Source: a virus. Taken from it: 64,000 bases of DNA. Location of the stretch: IMG/VR virus record IMGVR_UViG_3300049734_000263, positions 1-64,000 of that record; one strand, given 5' to 3'. The notes below the pieces were generated by a model. That model saw nothing but the letters and a program-made list of their open reading frames with translations, searched no databases and was not told where the DNA came from. The position numbers were made by a program, and so were the translations under genes. Numbering within the stretch: position 1 is the stretch's first letter; every line of letters begins with the position of its first letter. Positions 15,769 through 24,055 of the stretch are shown here, in pieces.

Positions 15769-16839
15769 ATGATCGTCCGCGCGGCGCACGATAAAGACAA
15801 TCCGTTTTTTCAGATGCTGAGAGCTACGGCCCAAGATACGAAATTGCCAGCGCGCGCCCTCGGCGTGCTGGCCTATCTATTGTCCAAACCGGACAGTTGG
15901 GAGCCGACGATTGATGACATCTGCCGTCGCTTCTCGGACGTGGGCCGAGATCAGGCCTACAAGATCATCACTGAGGTTTTCATTCCCCTTCGGTACGCTC
16001 GCCGGACGCAGGAACGAACAGACGGGAAGTTTGCGCGCTGGCTGACAGAGGTTCACGAATCGCCATTTCCTGAAAATCAGGGAGTGACAACGCCAGATAC
16101 TGACCAACCGGATACGGAAAATCAGGAAATGGCTTCACAATCCAAGGGTCGTAAACCAAAGAAAAGCAAGAACGTAACACCATTTCCTGAAAATCAGGAA
16201 GCGGCTTCACCATTTCCTGATTTGCCGGATACGGAAAAACCGGATACGGAAAATCAGGAGCTATATAAAAAGAGAAAGTACAAATTACAGAGAAAAGATA
16301 TTACAGAGGGAAACACATTTGGCGCGCCAATGGGAGTGGTTGAGCCGGTCGAAGAGAGAACCGCTGAACTGAAGCCGAAGAAGTCTTCAGGTAAGAAATC
16401 GCCGCTCAAAAGCCAGTTCCACAATCACCCTTCAGTAGTCGCCTATCGAGAGACCCTTGGTTTTTACACCCTGAATGCGGCGCAGGCGGACTTGATCGCC
16501 GAGGCGACCGGAACGCAGGTTGAGTCCGCGCCGCCTGAATGGCTGAAGTTCTTGCGCGAACTGGCGGAAAGCGGAAACAAGTACGCGCATAACGTGCGGG
16601 TGATGGTTTGGGCTTTCGAGCGCTACGGCGCCGGTTCCTGTTTGTCCGAGGCCCTCGACGCGGCCTGGGCTCGCGAGAAAGGGCGATCCGCAGCAAGCAA
16701 CGGGAACGGGACCTATCGCAACCGCGGGCGGCCTACTCTGGCCGAACGCAATCAGGCGGCGGCGGATGAAGCCGCCCGATTGCTGGGGATTTCTTCGGAG
16801 CAGGGCGACGTAATTGACATTGAGGCAACGCGATTATGA
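15769..16839 (+). CDS. replication initiator (winged-helix, lambda O-like)
   Basis: A 356-residue protein. Residues 20-85 (LPARALGVLAYLLSKPDSW followed by TIDDICRRF and GRDQAYKIITE) form a winged-helix domain like those of phage replication initiators. Residues about 98-165 are low-complexity repeats of PFPENQ and PDTENQE, encoded by DNA iterons. The C-terminal part is helical (LREL, VMVWAFERYG). It starts a set of overlapping genes with the helicase-loader-like gene. Like lambda O, it appears to contain the origin within its own gene. Confidence 0.68.
   Translation: MIVRAAHDKDNPFFQMLRATAQDTKLPARALGVLAYLLSKPDSWEPTIDDICRRFSDVGRDQAYKIITEVFIPLRYARRTQERTDGKFARWLTEVHESPFPENQGVTTPDTDQPDTENQEMASQSKGRKPKKSKNVTPFPENQEAASPFPDLPDTEKPDTENQELYKKRKYKLQRKDITEGNTFGAPMGVVEPVEERTAELKPKKSSGKKSPLKSQFHNHPSVVAYRETLGFYTLNAAQADLIAEATGTQVESAPPEWLKFLRELAESGNKYAHNVRVMVWAFERYGAGSCLSEALDAAWAREKGRSAASNGNGTYRNRGRPTLAERNQAAADEAARLLGISSEQGDVIDIEATRL
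16063..16320 (+). repeat. ori: iterons and AT-rich segment: candidate replication origin
   Basis: CCATTTCCTGAAAATCAGG occurs at 16063 and 16180 with a variant at 16210. CCGGATACGGAAAATCAGGA occurs at 16108 and 16240 with a partial copy at 16225. GAAAATCAGG is present four times, and CCTGAAAATCAGG is itself an inverted repeat. From 16260 to 16320 the sequence turns strongly AT-rich, a likely unwinding element. Iterons plus an AT-rich tract inside the initiator gene match lambda ori. Confidence 0.6.
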
Positions 16840-17678
16840 ATACCACGGACTTCTCAAAATTTAGCGCGGAAATGAATAAAACCGCCGAAGCTTTCGGCGC
16901 GGAGATGACACCCGGCCGCGTCGCCACGTACTTTGAGGAACTCTCCGACCTGTCACTTGAGGCCGTAACCGGCGCGCTTGCCTATGCGCGCCGGACACTC
17001 ACTTTCTTTCCGAAGATCGCTGAGCTTCGCCGCTACGCCGAAGGCTCGGTGGACGACCGCGCCGAACTGGCGTGGCGCACCTTCGTTGACCTGGTGAAAT
17101 TCGAGGGCGAATACCCGTCGCTTCAGATCTATGACGGCCCTATTGGATACGCGATCGAGTGTCTAGGCGGCTGGCTCGTGGCCTGCGCAAAACTGAACGA
17201 CGCCTCACCGGAAATGATCGCCAACTACGAGAAGCACTTCAAGAACTCATACAAGCTCGGCGCAATCAGGGACGAAGGCCCGCGTTATCTGGTCGGTCAG
17301 GTCGAGTCCACCAATCGCGGGCTCGGCGCTTGGAAATCGCCGACCGTTGATCAGCCGGTTTGCCTGGTAAGGTCAGGCAAGGTCATGAAGGTTGTGATGC
17401 CCTTCAGCGTGACCGAGGGGCGTCTGACTGACGAAGCGCGCGCCGCGCTCCAGATTGGCGGCAACGAGTTGCGCCGCTACTTGCCGCTCCCAGCCAGTCT
17501 CCCTGTTCCAACGCCCGCGCCGCCAGACGAAGAAATGGCGACGCCCGAAGAGGTCGCGGAACTGATGTCGAAAATTGCGGCTCGGGCAGCAGGGAAGGGG
17601 CTGCGCCGGATCGCTGGCGCGGTTCAGGCGTCGCCTAACGCGCAGGAATCGCCGGTTAATGAAGGGGCAGGGGACTGA
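16836..17678 (+). CDS. putative helicase loader
   Basis: A 280-residue protein whose ATG overlaps the initiator stop (ATGA). The segments VATYFEELSDLSLEAVTGAL and FFPKIAELRRYAEG resemble phage replication proteins of the P/helicase-loader type, which share a helical domain with RTxxFPxxxEL. The C-terminal 70 residues are Pro/Ala-rich. Position directly after the initiator supports a role in loading the host replicative helicase. No helicase gene is visible in the window. Confidence 0.55.
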   Translation: MNTTDFSKFSAEMNKTAEAFGAEMTPGRVATYFEELSDLSLEAVTGALAYARRTLTFFPKIAELRRYAEGSVDDRAELAWRTFVDLVKFEGEYPSLQIYDGPIGYAIECLGGWLVACAKLNDASPEMIANYEKHFKNSYKLGAIRDEGPRYLVGQVESTNRGLGAWKSPTVDQPVCLVRSGKVMKVVMPFSVTEGRLTDEARAALQIGGNELRRYLPLPASLPVPTPAPPDEEMATPEEVAELMSKIAARAAGKGLRRIAGAVQASPNAQESPVNEGAGD

Positions 17679-17971
17679 TGCGCGAACCGACTTACAAATG
17701 CTGGCGCTGCTTCGACCTCGGCTACCAGTCCGTCTGGTCATTCCGCCGTGGCCGCTGGCGTCAGGTCGCGCGGCCCTGTTCTTGTGAGACATCGCCCGCG
17801 GCGTCCCGGTCGGCGGACGCTATCGAGCCGTCGGACGTTTGGATTCGCGGTGAATTCGGCGACTTCGCGCTGGCCAACGACCTGCTGAGGTTCGGCGGCC
17901 CGAACGTCGGATTCGCCAAATGGGTGAAAGCGAACAAGGTCGCCCGGGCTGATGAGGCGGAGGCGGCATGA
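17678..17971 (+). CDS. small zinc-ribbon protein
   Basis: A 97-residue protein starting at a TGATG overlap. The N-terminal half has CWRC (residues 9-12) and CSC (about 34-36), a zinc ribbon. The C-terminal half is helical. It lies in the early operon between the helicase-loader-like gene and a small membrane protein. Confidence 0.6.
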   Translation: MREPTYKCWRCFDLGYQSVWSFRRGRWRQVARPCSCETSPAASRSADAIEPSDVWIRGEFGDFALANDLLRFGGPNVGFAKWVKANKVARADEAEAA

Positions 17972-18165
17972 AAGGGGATCTTCTGATGAACCTGACTCTC
18001 AAGCACTGGATACGCTTCGTCGGTATAGCCACGACGGTGACGTTCGTTCTGGCGACGGCGCTCAACACTGCGGACAAGCTTGAAATGGTCGGCATGTTTG
18101 CGATCTGCCTGGTCGGCTCCGTCGTCGGCCACTGTCTGGCCACAATCGAAGAGGAAGGGGACTGA
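17968..18165 (+). CDS. small membrane protein
   Basis: A 65-residue protein, or 59 residues if it starts at ATG 17986, which has AAGGGGAT upstream. It has two membrane segments (about 16-32 and 39-58) and an acidic tail. Starts and stops overlap both neighbours by four bases. Role unknown. Confidence 0.6.
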   Translation: MKGDLLMNLTLKHWIRFVGIATTVTFVLATALNTADKLEMVGMFAICLVGSVVGHCLATIEEEGD

Positions 18166-18455
18166 TGAAAGCCCAGGACCTGACATTCCACGACATCGAA
18201 GGCGCCCCGCCTAACGTGCGCTGTAATCGCTGTGGCGCTCTGGGAGTGAGACGGGCGGCGGAAGTCCCGTTGCCGGATCAGAGCGGCGATGTGGCTATGG
18301 TTGGGATGTGTTCGCCCGCCTGCGAGAGCGTGTTCAAGCGGAATCCGGATTCGGATCAGGCCGTCTCCCGAATACTGAGCATGGCTGGGGCCGTGAAAAA
18401 GCTGCTGGTGGCTGAGAGCGCGGGGCAGGACGAGGAGTGGCCGGAGGAACTATGA
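18165..18455 (+). CDS. zinc-finger protein
   Basis: A 96-residue protein with CNRCG (residues 20-23) and a second pair CSPAC (49-53), a zinc-binding domain. It starts directly at the stop of the membrane protein and overlaps the next gene by four bases. Function unknown. Confidence 0.6.
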   Translation: MKAQDLTFHDIEGAPPNVRCNRCGALGVRRAAEVPLPDQSGDVAMVGMCSPACESVFKRNPDSDQAVSRILSMAGAVKKLLVAESAGQDEEWPEEL

Positions 18456-18820
18456 CAAACAAAGAGCGACCAACCGGCATCATCCGTACCCTGCCGAGCC
18501 TTGAGCCTGGCCACGTCGGCAGGAAGCGCTACGAGGACTCGATCAAGATGCTCGAGAAGGGCCAGATCGAAGCGATCTACATCGCCCTGGAGGCCGTCCC
18601 GAAGATCGAGGTCTTGCATATGTACCTGGTCATCGAGGGCAAGATCGAAGTCCGATTGAACATCGCCGGCTACGTGGACGGCGACGAGCGCGAGTGCTGG
18701 GACAAAGAGATCCGGAAGCCGAAGTACTGGGCGGTCTGCACTGGACCGGTCAGCAAGCCGCCCGAGCCTCAAACCAGGCGTGGTTTCCAAGGCTTTCGCT
18801 ACACCACTGATCTGTGGTGA
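18452..18820 (+). CDS. early hypothetical protein
   Basis: A 122-residue protein from ATG 18452, which overlaps the upstream stop and has CCGGAGGA before it. The middle has a beta-rich segment (EVLHMYLVIEGKIEVRLNIAGY). No family recognised. It closes a block of six tightly overlapping genes. Confidence 0.6.
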   Translation: MTNKERPTGIIRTLPSLEPGHVGRKRYEDSIKMLEKGQIEAIYIALEAVPKIEVLHMYLVIEGKIEVRLNIAGYVDGDERECWDKEIRKPKYWAVCTGPVSKPPEPQTRRGFQGFRYTTDLW

Positions 18821-18862
18821 CCACGCTGAAACATAGCCAACTACAAGAAAGGAATCGCACGT

Positions 18863-19699
18863 ATGAACAACGCCAATGGGCACAAGAAAGTCACTCTGAT
18901 CTGGGAGATGATTGACGTCGACACTGCCTATGAATACCTCGAAACGATGGAAGGCCAGAACCGCCCGGTCAAGAAGACAGTCGTCGAGAAATACACGCGG
19001 GACATGAAAGCGGGCCGGTGGCTAAAGACAACCACGCCGCTAAAGTTCGACACGGGGGGCAAACTCTTTGACGGTCAGCACCGGCTATGGGCGCTGATCG
19101 AGGCGGGTATTAGTTTCGAATTCCTGGTCGCCAGGGGCTGTAATCCCGATGAGCGGCACGTTCAAGACATCGGCGCCGGGCGCAACGTCCGCGACATCCT
19201 AAGTTTTGAGGGCGACAAGGTTCGCATGCTTGCCGTGGCCGTCGCCAATGCGATGGCCCGATCCTTCCAGACAACATTCACGCCAACCATTCAGGAACAG
19301 CGCGAATACTACTTGAGAAACCGCGAGCCGATCGAATGGGTCATTTCCTATGTGCCGAAACTGACACGAGGGCTAACTCAGGCTTCGATGCTCGCGCCGG
19401 TGGCGCGTGCCTGGTATAGCGAAGACCGGGAGAAATTGGCCCGGTGGCTGGAGGTTTGGAAAGAAGGAATGCCAGCGGACGAGTCTGAATACGTGATTAT
19501 TTTGCTGCGGAATTTCGCGCTTGAGAAAGCTGGCCAGAAGCGGGACGGCTTCGAGAATTACGGCAAGGCCGAGCGGGCGTTACGCGCCTATCTCGACGGC
19601 GAACGCCTGAAGACTCTCAAGGCGCTCTCTCAAGAAGTCTTCCTTATCCCCGGCGAGAACGGCGCGAAGAAGCTGGCGCCGCGAAAGAAGGTGAAGTGA
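18863..19699 (+). CDS. ParB/Srx-fold protein
   Basis: A 278-residue protein with AAGAAAGGA upstream. Residues 20-95 contain RPVKKTVVEKYTRDMKAGRW and LFDGQHRLWALIEAG, the DGQHRL signature of the ParB N-terminal fold used by ParB-like nucleases, NTPases and related phage proteins. The rest is helical with no HTH that I can define. In phages such proteins occur in replication or modification regions; it could bind nucleotide and DNA. This is not a standard ParA/ParB partition pair. Confidence 0.65.
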   Translation: MNNANGHKKVTLIWEMIDVDTAYEYLETMEGQNRPVKKTVVEKYTRDMKAGRWLKTTTPLKFDTGGKLFDGQHRLWALIEAGISFEFLVARGCNPDERHVQDIGAGRNVRDILSFEGDKVRMLAVAVANAMARSFQTTFTPTIQEQREYYLRNREPIEWVISYVPKLTRGLTQASMLAPVARAWYSEDREKLARWLEVWKEGMPADESEYVIILLRNFALEKAGQKRDGFENYGKAERALRAYLDGERLKTLKALSQEVFLIPGENGAKKLAPRKKVK

Positions 19700-19702
19700 G
19701 AA

Positions 19703-19984
19703 ATGGACGCAACGAACGCGAAAGGCTTCACGATCCCGTTGAGCGCCAGGCGCGAACCACAGAATCGCCGGCCTGTCCTGCTAATCGGCGACTGCGAACG
19801 CACGCCCTACACGGAGGCCGAGGCGATGGAAGAGTTACGCAAGGCTCCGGGTGTCGGGACGTGGTGCGCGGCGCGCTGTTTGATTTGTTTCTCGGAGGAC
19901 GGCGCTGCCTGCCGCCCGGCGAGCAATGTCAAGCTTGCGGACGGATCAACCAAGACAGAAAGGATTCATAGATGCCAGAGATAA
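19703..19984 (+). CDS. early hypothetical protein
   Basis: A 93-residue protein with GAAGGTGAAG upstream of its ATG. It contains RPVLLIGDCERTPYTEAEAM and four cysteines (CAARCLIC and C in ACRP), which may bind a metal. A competing frame at 19696-19971 is less plausible because of its composition. It overlaps the next gene by 13 bases. Confidence 0.5.
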   Translation: MDATNAKGFTIPLSARREPQNRRPVLLIGDCERTPYTEAEAMEELRKAPGVGTWCAARCLICFSEDGAACRPASNVKLADGSTKTERIHRCQR

Positions 19985-20454
19985 AAGAAAAGACCACGTT
20001 TAAGGCCGGCGACGGGCGCGAGTTCAAAGCGCGCGAAGAGGCCGAGCGTTACGAAGAGATGCGCGAGGCCAATGAGCAATTCAACGAAGCGGTGAGGCTC
20101 TACAACATTGCGCTCGCGAAGACCCTGAAGACCGCCGACGGCTGCCCGTTCCGACTCGGCGACGGCTATTACATCGTGTGGGAGCATGCCTACAACGACG
20201 GAATCAGCCACGAATACCTGTACGCCAGGGACACGCGAGTTGCTCTCGACGAATACGGCCGGGCGAAGGTCCGCTTTGTCGGCAGCTGCGCCAACCGCGA
20301 TAACGTTGTGGAATTCGAACTCGCGAACATTTACGCCAAGGAGTTAAACGCTCGGCTCCGGCTGCTTGAGATTCGCAAGAAGCGACTTGGGTGGCTGATG
20401 GAAGACATCGCCAAGCTGGAGCGCGAGCTTGGAATAGCAGAGGAGAAGAAGTGA
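19972..20454 (+). CDS. early hypothetical protein with coiled coil
   Basis: A 160-residue protein with AGAAAGGA upstream. The sequence FKAGDGREFKAREEAERYEEM at the start resembles the short DGKEF segments of many phage early proteins. The C-terminal 40 residues form a coiled coil (LRLLEIRKKRLGWLMEDIAK). Function unknown. Confidence 0.62.
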   Translation: MPEIKEKTTFKAGDGREFKAREEAERYEEMREANEQFNEAVRLYNIALAKTLKTADGCPFRLGDGYYIVWEHAYNDGISHEYLYARDTRVALDEYGRAKVRFVGSCANRDNVVEFELANIYAKELNARLRLLEIRKKRLGWLMEDIAKLERELGIAEEKK

Positions 20455-20912
20455 AAACACCCAAAATCGTAATCGCAGATCTCGACGGCACGATCGCGCT
20501 TATCGATCACCGTCGCCACTGGCTCGACAAAGACCATCATCCCGACCTGACGTCAGATGAGCGCTGGCGCCGATTCTTCGCCGCGTGTCCCGATGATCTG
20601 CCGAATTGGTCGGTGATCTATACGATTCGCGCGCTCTACGCCTGTGGCCACGATGTGCATATTTTCTCGGGTCGGTCAGATGAAGTTCAGCGAGAGACGC
20701 GGATTTGGCTTCAAACGCATAACGTCTTCTTCGGTTCGATTCGGATGCGCGCCGCCGGCGACCTCACGCCCGACGAAGTTCTCAAGCGCCAATGGATCAG
20801 CGAATACGACCTGAGCGAGATCCTGTGTGTCTTCGACGATCGGTCGAAAGTGGTCGCAATGTGGCGTGAGCTGGGGCTGAGCTGCTTCCAGGTCGCGCCG
20901 GGAGATTTTTAG
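20451..20912 (+). CDS. HAD-family polynucleotide 3'-phosphatase-like protein
   Basis: A 153-residue protein starting at GTG 20451, overlapping the upstream stop and preceded by GAGGAGAAG. DLDGTIA (residues 10-16) carries the two catalytic aspartates, FSGRSDE is motif II, and VFDDRSKVVAMWRELGLSC is the acidic motif. This pattern matches the phosphatase domain of phage polynucleotide kinase (PseT). The kinase domain is absent. It would remove 3' phosphates from nicked DNA or RNA, perhaps in repair. Confidence 0.75.
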   Translation: MKTPKIVIADLDGTIALIDHRRHWLDKDHHPDLTSDERWRRFFAACPDDLPNWSVIYTIRALYACGHDVHIFSGRSDEVQRETRIWLQTHNVFFGSIRMRAAGDLTPDEVLKRQWISEYDLSEILCVFDDRSKVVAMWRELGLSCFQVAPGDF

Positions 20913-20913
20913 A

Positions 20914-21237
20914 ATGGCTGCAAAATCACGCGGTAACAGCAGCGCGATCATCGTCGCGCGCCTCCTGGCCACCGAGGGCTTCACGGACCACACGGCTAAC
21001 CAGGTCGAGAGATATTGGAAACGGCGCTCAGGCCTGAGTCCGCGCCAACATCGGCAACTCAAGCAGTTAGAAACCGAGTTGTCCGAGATCATGAAAGGCC
21101 TGAGCGCCGCCGAGCGCCTTGTCGTCGGCCGGTTCATTGGGCTGCGGATGAAGATGGCCTTCGACACGGGGCTGAAGATTGGATTGCAGGCCTTCGCGCA
21201 GCAGACGGACAAGCCGGTAGAGAAGGGAGTCGAATGA
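20914..21237 (+). CDS. early hypothetical protein
   Basis: A 107-residue basic, helical protein two bases after the HAD gene. No motif recognised. It overlaps the next gene by four bases. Confidence 0.6.
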   Translation: MAAKSRGNSSAIIVARLLATEGFTDHTANQVERYWKRRSGLSPRQHRQLKQLETELSEIMKGLSAAERLVVGRFIGLRMKMAFDTGLKIGLQAFAQQTDKPVEKGVE

Positions 21238-21539
21238 GCGATTCAAAAACCCAGCCAAAAGAGATCCTTTGGCAGCTGCACATTGAGACGAAACTGGGCG
21301 GGAACGATTGGAGCATTTCGCTTGTCGCGAGCGAGCAATCAATCCTGACCGCGCTCCGCTCGATGTACAGCGCCTTTGAGGGGATGCTCTTGCAAACGCT
21401 CAAAGCGCCCGCCGGCGAACGGCCCGCTGGTCTGCTCGATGACGCGTTGCTTTTAAATCGCTGTCTGGTCTTCAACAAGCTCCAGGAGATTCACGGAAAG
21501 CAGATCATCCTTGTGCCTTTGAGCGGAGGGCGCAAGTGA
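21234..21539 (+). CDS. early hypothetical protein
   Basis: A 101-residue protein from ATG 21234 (ATGA overlap, GAAGGGAG upstream); the frame is open upstream but that part is the shadow of the preceding gene. Mixed alpha/beta, no motif recognised. Confidence 0.58.
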   Translation: MSDSKTQPKEILWQLHIETKLGGNDWSISLVASEQSILTALRSMYSAFEGMLLQTLKAPAGERPAGLLDDALLLNRCLVFNKLQEIHGKQIILVPLSGGRK

Positions 21540-21572
21540 TCCGCTGCCTCAGCATTGAACAGGGAGGAACCA

Positions 21573-22241
21573 ATGGAAAAAGAGATGATCGTGTACGACT
21601 TCAGCGAAATCACGGACGTCCTCAACGCCCCGGAAATCAGAATGGCCAAGGTTGAGACGAGAGAAGAAGCCTCGGCCGACGCCAAGCCGACGCTTGCTGA
21701 GCTTGTGGCGACTCTGCAGGAGCAGCACAAGGACATCCCCATCAAAATACTCCCAAACGGCGAGGTTGTGATTGACGCCGAATGGGCGAATACCGAAATC
21801 GACCAACTCGAAGCAGCGGTTTCCAGGTTGAAGGAAGAGCGCGACGATCTGACCCGCATCTTCGAGCTTCAGCGCAAGCGCGAGCGGCCGTGGATCGAGC
21901 GATGGCGCAAGGAGACAGGGAAGCACGACTCCGTTCCAGGCTACGGCGCGACGCTGCAATGGATCTGCGATAAGGCGGACGCGGCCGAGGCGGCGCTCGT
22001 GCGGGCCGAGAGGATCGCCAAAGAAGCCAGTTTGATCATCGGCGACGATCGCCACGACGATGAAGGCTGCCGCTTCGTCGGCGCGGGCGGTGAGGATGGC
22101 GGCCAGGATGGAGTGACATGCTTCGCCTGCTTGGCCCAGGACGAACTGGCAAAGATCCGCGTCGAGAAGCTCACGACGTCCGCCGGCAAGGATGAGAGAA
22201 GGGAAGTCGCGGGAGGACCTGATGGCGTACTCAATGCGTAA
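21573..22241 (+). CDS. early hypothetical protein with coiled coil
   Basis: A 222-residue acidic protein from ATG 21573, preceded by AGGGAGGA. Residues 63-105 form a likely coiled coil (EIDQLEAAVSRLKEERDDL). Two cysteines in CFAC near the C-terminus may bind metal. Function unknown. Confidence 0.6.
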   Translation: MEKEMIVYDFSEITDVLNAPEIRMAKVETREEASADAKPTLAELVATLQEQHKDIPIKILPNGEVVIDAEWANTEIDQLEAAVSRLKEERDDLTRIFELQRKRERPWIERWRKETGKHDSVPGYGATLQWICDKADAAEAALVRAERIAKEASLIIGDDRHDDEGCRFVGAGGEDGGQDGVTCFACLAQDELAKIRVEKLTTSAGKDERREVAGGPDGVLNA

Positions 22242-22506
22242 AAAGCGACTGATTGCACTCGGCATTTGCGTGAAGTGCGGCCTGCGGTCGGCTGGTCGCT
22301 ATCTCCACTGCCTGCGCTGCCGTCGCATACGAGCTAAGTTGGCGCCGAAGGTCAAGGTGAAGCGGAAGCCGGGGCCTAAACCTATGCCCATACCACAGGG
22401 AACGCCGAAGACTAAGGCTGAGTACGAGCGAGTCCGAAGGGCAAGGAATGCGGCGGAACGGGCGGCGGGGAGAGGGTATTGGCCGGATATTCATGGGGAA
22501 GTATGA
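22222..22506 (+). CDS. small basic zinc-finger protein
   Basis: A 94-residue, very basic protein from ATG 22222 (GGGAGGA upstream; an ATG at 22192 is possible but has a poorer site). CVKC (residues 15-18) and CLRC (30-33) form a zinc finger of the kind seen at the N-terminus of phage HNH-related and DNA-binding proteins. The C-terminal half is lysine/arginine-rich, suggesting nucleic acid binding. Confidence 0.6.
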   Translation: MAYSMRKKRLIALGICVKCGLRSAGRYLHCLRCRRIRAKLAPKVKVKRKPGPKPMPIPQGTPKTKAEYERVRRARNAAERAAGRGYWPDIHGEV

Positions 22507-22537
22507 GGGCGGCGACGCGACCGATTTCGAGCAAATT

Positions 22538-23497
22538 ATGAATGCCCTAGTCATCAACTGTTCAAAACCTCATTACAACCTCGGCGCCCATAAGCTAGCC
22601 GATTGGCTTAGGTCGCAGGGGTGCGCGGTTGAGATCAACGGTGGTGATCCGGGGCTTTTCACGCTCGGGTACGATCAGGTCTACCTCTCGGTGATCTTCA
22701 GTTGGCACGCGCCAATTGCGCGCGCGATCGCGCTGAGGGTCAAAGGTGATTCCGACGTCTGGTGCGGTGGCCCGGGAATGGCGGCATTGGGCAACTGGTG
22801 GAAGAGAGAGACAGGACTTGATGCGGTGATCGGACTCGATCAGAGATTTGAGCGCCAGCGCGGCGATTACAAGATGTGTTTTGCCTCGCGCGGTTGCCCG
22901 GTCAATTGCTGGTTTTGCGTCGTGCCAAAGATTGAGGGACGGGCGTTTACTCTGGATTACGACTTCCAACCGGCGCCGATCCTCTGTGACAACAACCTGA
23001 GCGCGCTGCCCGTCGAGTTTCAGATGTACATAATCAATCGGTATCGAGAAAGCGGCATCAAACTCTGTGACGCGAACAGCGGATTCGAGCCGCGCAGTTT
23101 CGACGAGGATTGCTTCGAGCGATGGCGCTCAATCGTTCCCGTCTGGCGATTCGCCTTTGACGAGATGTCGGAAGCCGACGAAGTCAACCGGATGATGAAA
23201 ATTCTCGGCGACGTGCGATCGCGCCGCAAGCAGGTTTATGTCCTGGCTGGCAACGAACCTATTGAGGCTTGCTACGAGCGTGCGTTGAAGGTCATTGAGT
23301 GGGGCGGTGAGCCTTACTGTCAGCCGGTGACCGCGCTCAACGCGCTGACCAAGACGCCAATGGTCCGCCACGATTGGACGCTCGACAAGCTACGCGACTT
23401 TTGCCGTTACTTCAACCGCCGCCTATGGCGGTCAATTAAGTTGAGCGAATACCAGAGCAGGCAATACGAACCTGCGCCATTCAAGGAGATGAGATGA
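22538..23497 (+). CDS. radical SAM family protein
   Basis: A 319-residue protein; I prefer ATG 22538, after which the sequence MNALVINCSKPHYNLGAHKL looks like a natural domain start. ATG 22493 is possible. SRGCPVNCWFC holds CX3CX2C, the cluster motif of radical SAM enzymes, with an N-terminal Rossmann-like domain resembling B12-binding proteins. Later elements such as FAFDEM and VYVLAGN fit a TIM barrel. The substrate is unknown. It is the second possible Fe-S/SAM protein of this phage besides DUF5131. Confidence 0.72.
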   Translation: MNALVINCSKPHYNLGAHKLADWLRSQGCAVEINGGDPGLFTLGYDQVYLSVIFSWHAPIARAIALRVKGDSDVWCGGPGMAALGNWWKRETGLDAVIGLDQRFERQRGDYKMCFASRGCPVNCWFCVVPKIEGRAFTLDYDFQPAPILCDNNLSALPVEFQMYIINRYRESGIKLCDANSGFEPRSFDEDCFERWRSIVPVWRFAFDEMSEADEVNRMMKILGDVRSRRKQVYVLAGNEPIEACYERALKVIEWGGEPYCQPVTALNALTKTPMVRHDWTLDKLRDFCRYFNRRLWRSIKLSEYQSRQYEPAPFKEMR

Positions 23498-23805
23498 TTG
23501 TTTTATTTCTAAAACTTGCGGTCGGCCACTTCCTGGCCGACTATCCTCTTCAGGGTGATTTCCTGGCCGCGGCGAAGAATCACCGCAAGCCGATCCCCGG
23601 CGTTCCCTGGTATCAGCCGCTCGCGGCGCACTCGGCGATTCAGGCGGGCATGGTTTGGCTAGTGACGGGTAAACTGTGGCTCGCTGGCGTCGAGTTCGTC
23701 TTACACGCCGGGATTGACTGGGCGAAGTGCAACGGCAGCATTTCGTTTAATCAGGATCAGGGTTGCCATTTGCTCTGCAAATTGGCCTACGTTTACGTGG
23801 GATAG
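23494..23805 (+). CDS. DUF3307-like membrane protein
   Basis: A 103-residue protein with AAGGAGATG before its ATG, which overlaps the stop of the radical SAM gene. HFLADYPLQGDFLAAAKNH, AAHSAIQAG and HAGIDWAKC match the DUF3307 family of small integral membrane proteins, with conserved His/Asp residues in membrane segments. The role of the family is unknown. Confidence 0.7.
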   Translation: MIVLFLKLAVGHFLADYPLQGDFLAAAKNHRKPIPGVPWYQPLAAHSAIQAGMVWLVTGKLWLAGVEFVLHAGIDWAKCNGSISFNQDQGCHLLCKLAYVYVG

Positions 23806-23830
23806 CCGCGCGCGACAGGAGAGAAAGGAA

Positions 23831-24019
23831 ATGTCCACCACAGATACAACGAAGCGGACGACCCACCAACCCACAGGCCAGCCGGGCATTGGGAATGGAT
23901 TCCATCGGCTCAAGAAATCTTCCTTCAAAAAACGATGTCGCCCATCGCTAATCTGTTCACTCAAAAACCAGAGCGATACAGCTCATCAAAGGGCGTTCGC
24001 ATTCCGCGAGCCTTCTTGA
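23831..24019 (+). CDS. small hypothetical protein, possibly frameshifted
   Basis: A 62-codon frame with a good ribosome binding site (GAAAGGA). The first half (Thr-rich) looks natural. The second half is rich in Ser/Arg/Lys and looks like an out-of-frame translation, while another frame of the same DNA gives a more protein-like sequence (see 23935-24042). Confidence 0.4.
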   Translation: MSTTDTTKRTTHQPTGQPGIGNGFHRLKKSSFKKRCRPSLICSLKNQSDTAHQRAFAFREPS

Positions 24020-24042
24020 AACCCGTGGACGATTCCGAATAG
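23935..24042 (+). CDS. 35-codon frame, possible continuation of the preceding gene
   Basis: The peptide MSPIANLFTQKPERYSSSKG continuing to IPRAFLKPVDDSE looks like a genuine protein end. Its frame is open back to 23806 (with HWEWIPSAQEIFLQK before the Met) but has no good start there. Either a short gene or the true C-terminus of the gene starting at 23831 after a frameshift near A6 at 23927-23932. Confidence 0.4.
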   Translation: MSPIANLFTQKPERYSSSKGVRIPRAFLKPVDDSE

Positions 24043-24055
24043 CCGCCGCTTATAC

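Noticed and set aside
18863-19699. Plasmid-type partition system (ParB-fold gene)
   Set aside because: No ParA ATPase is visible beside it. The DGQHRL motif alone also occurs in phage proteins unrelated to partition. The palindrome array at 27015 is far away, so a link is only speculative.
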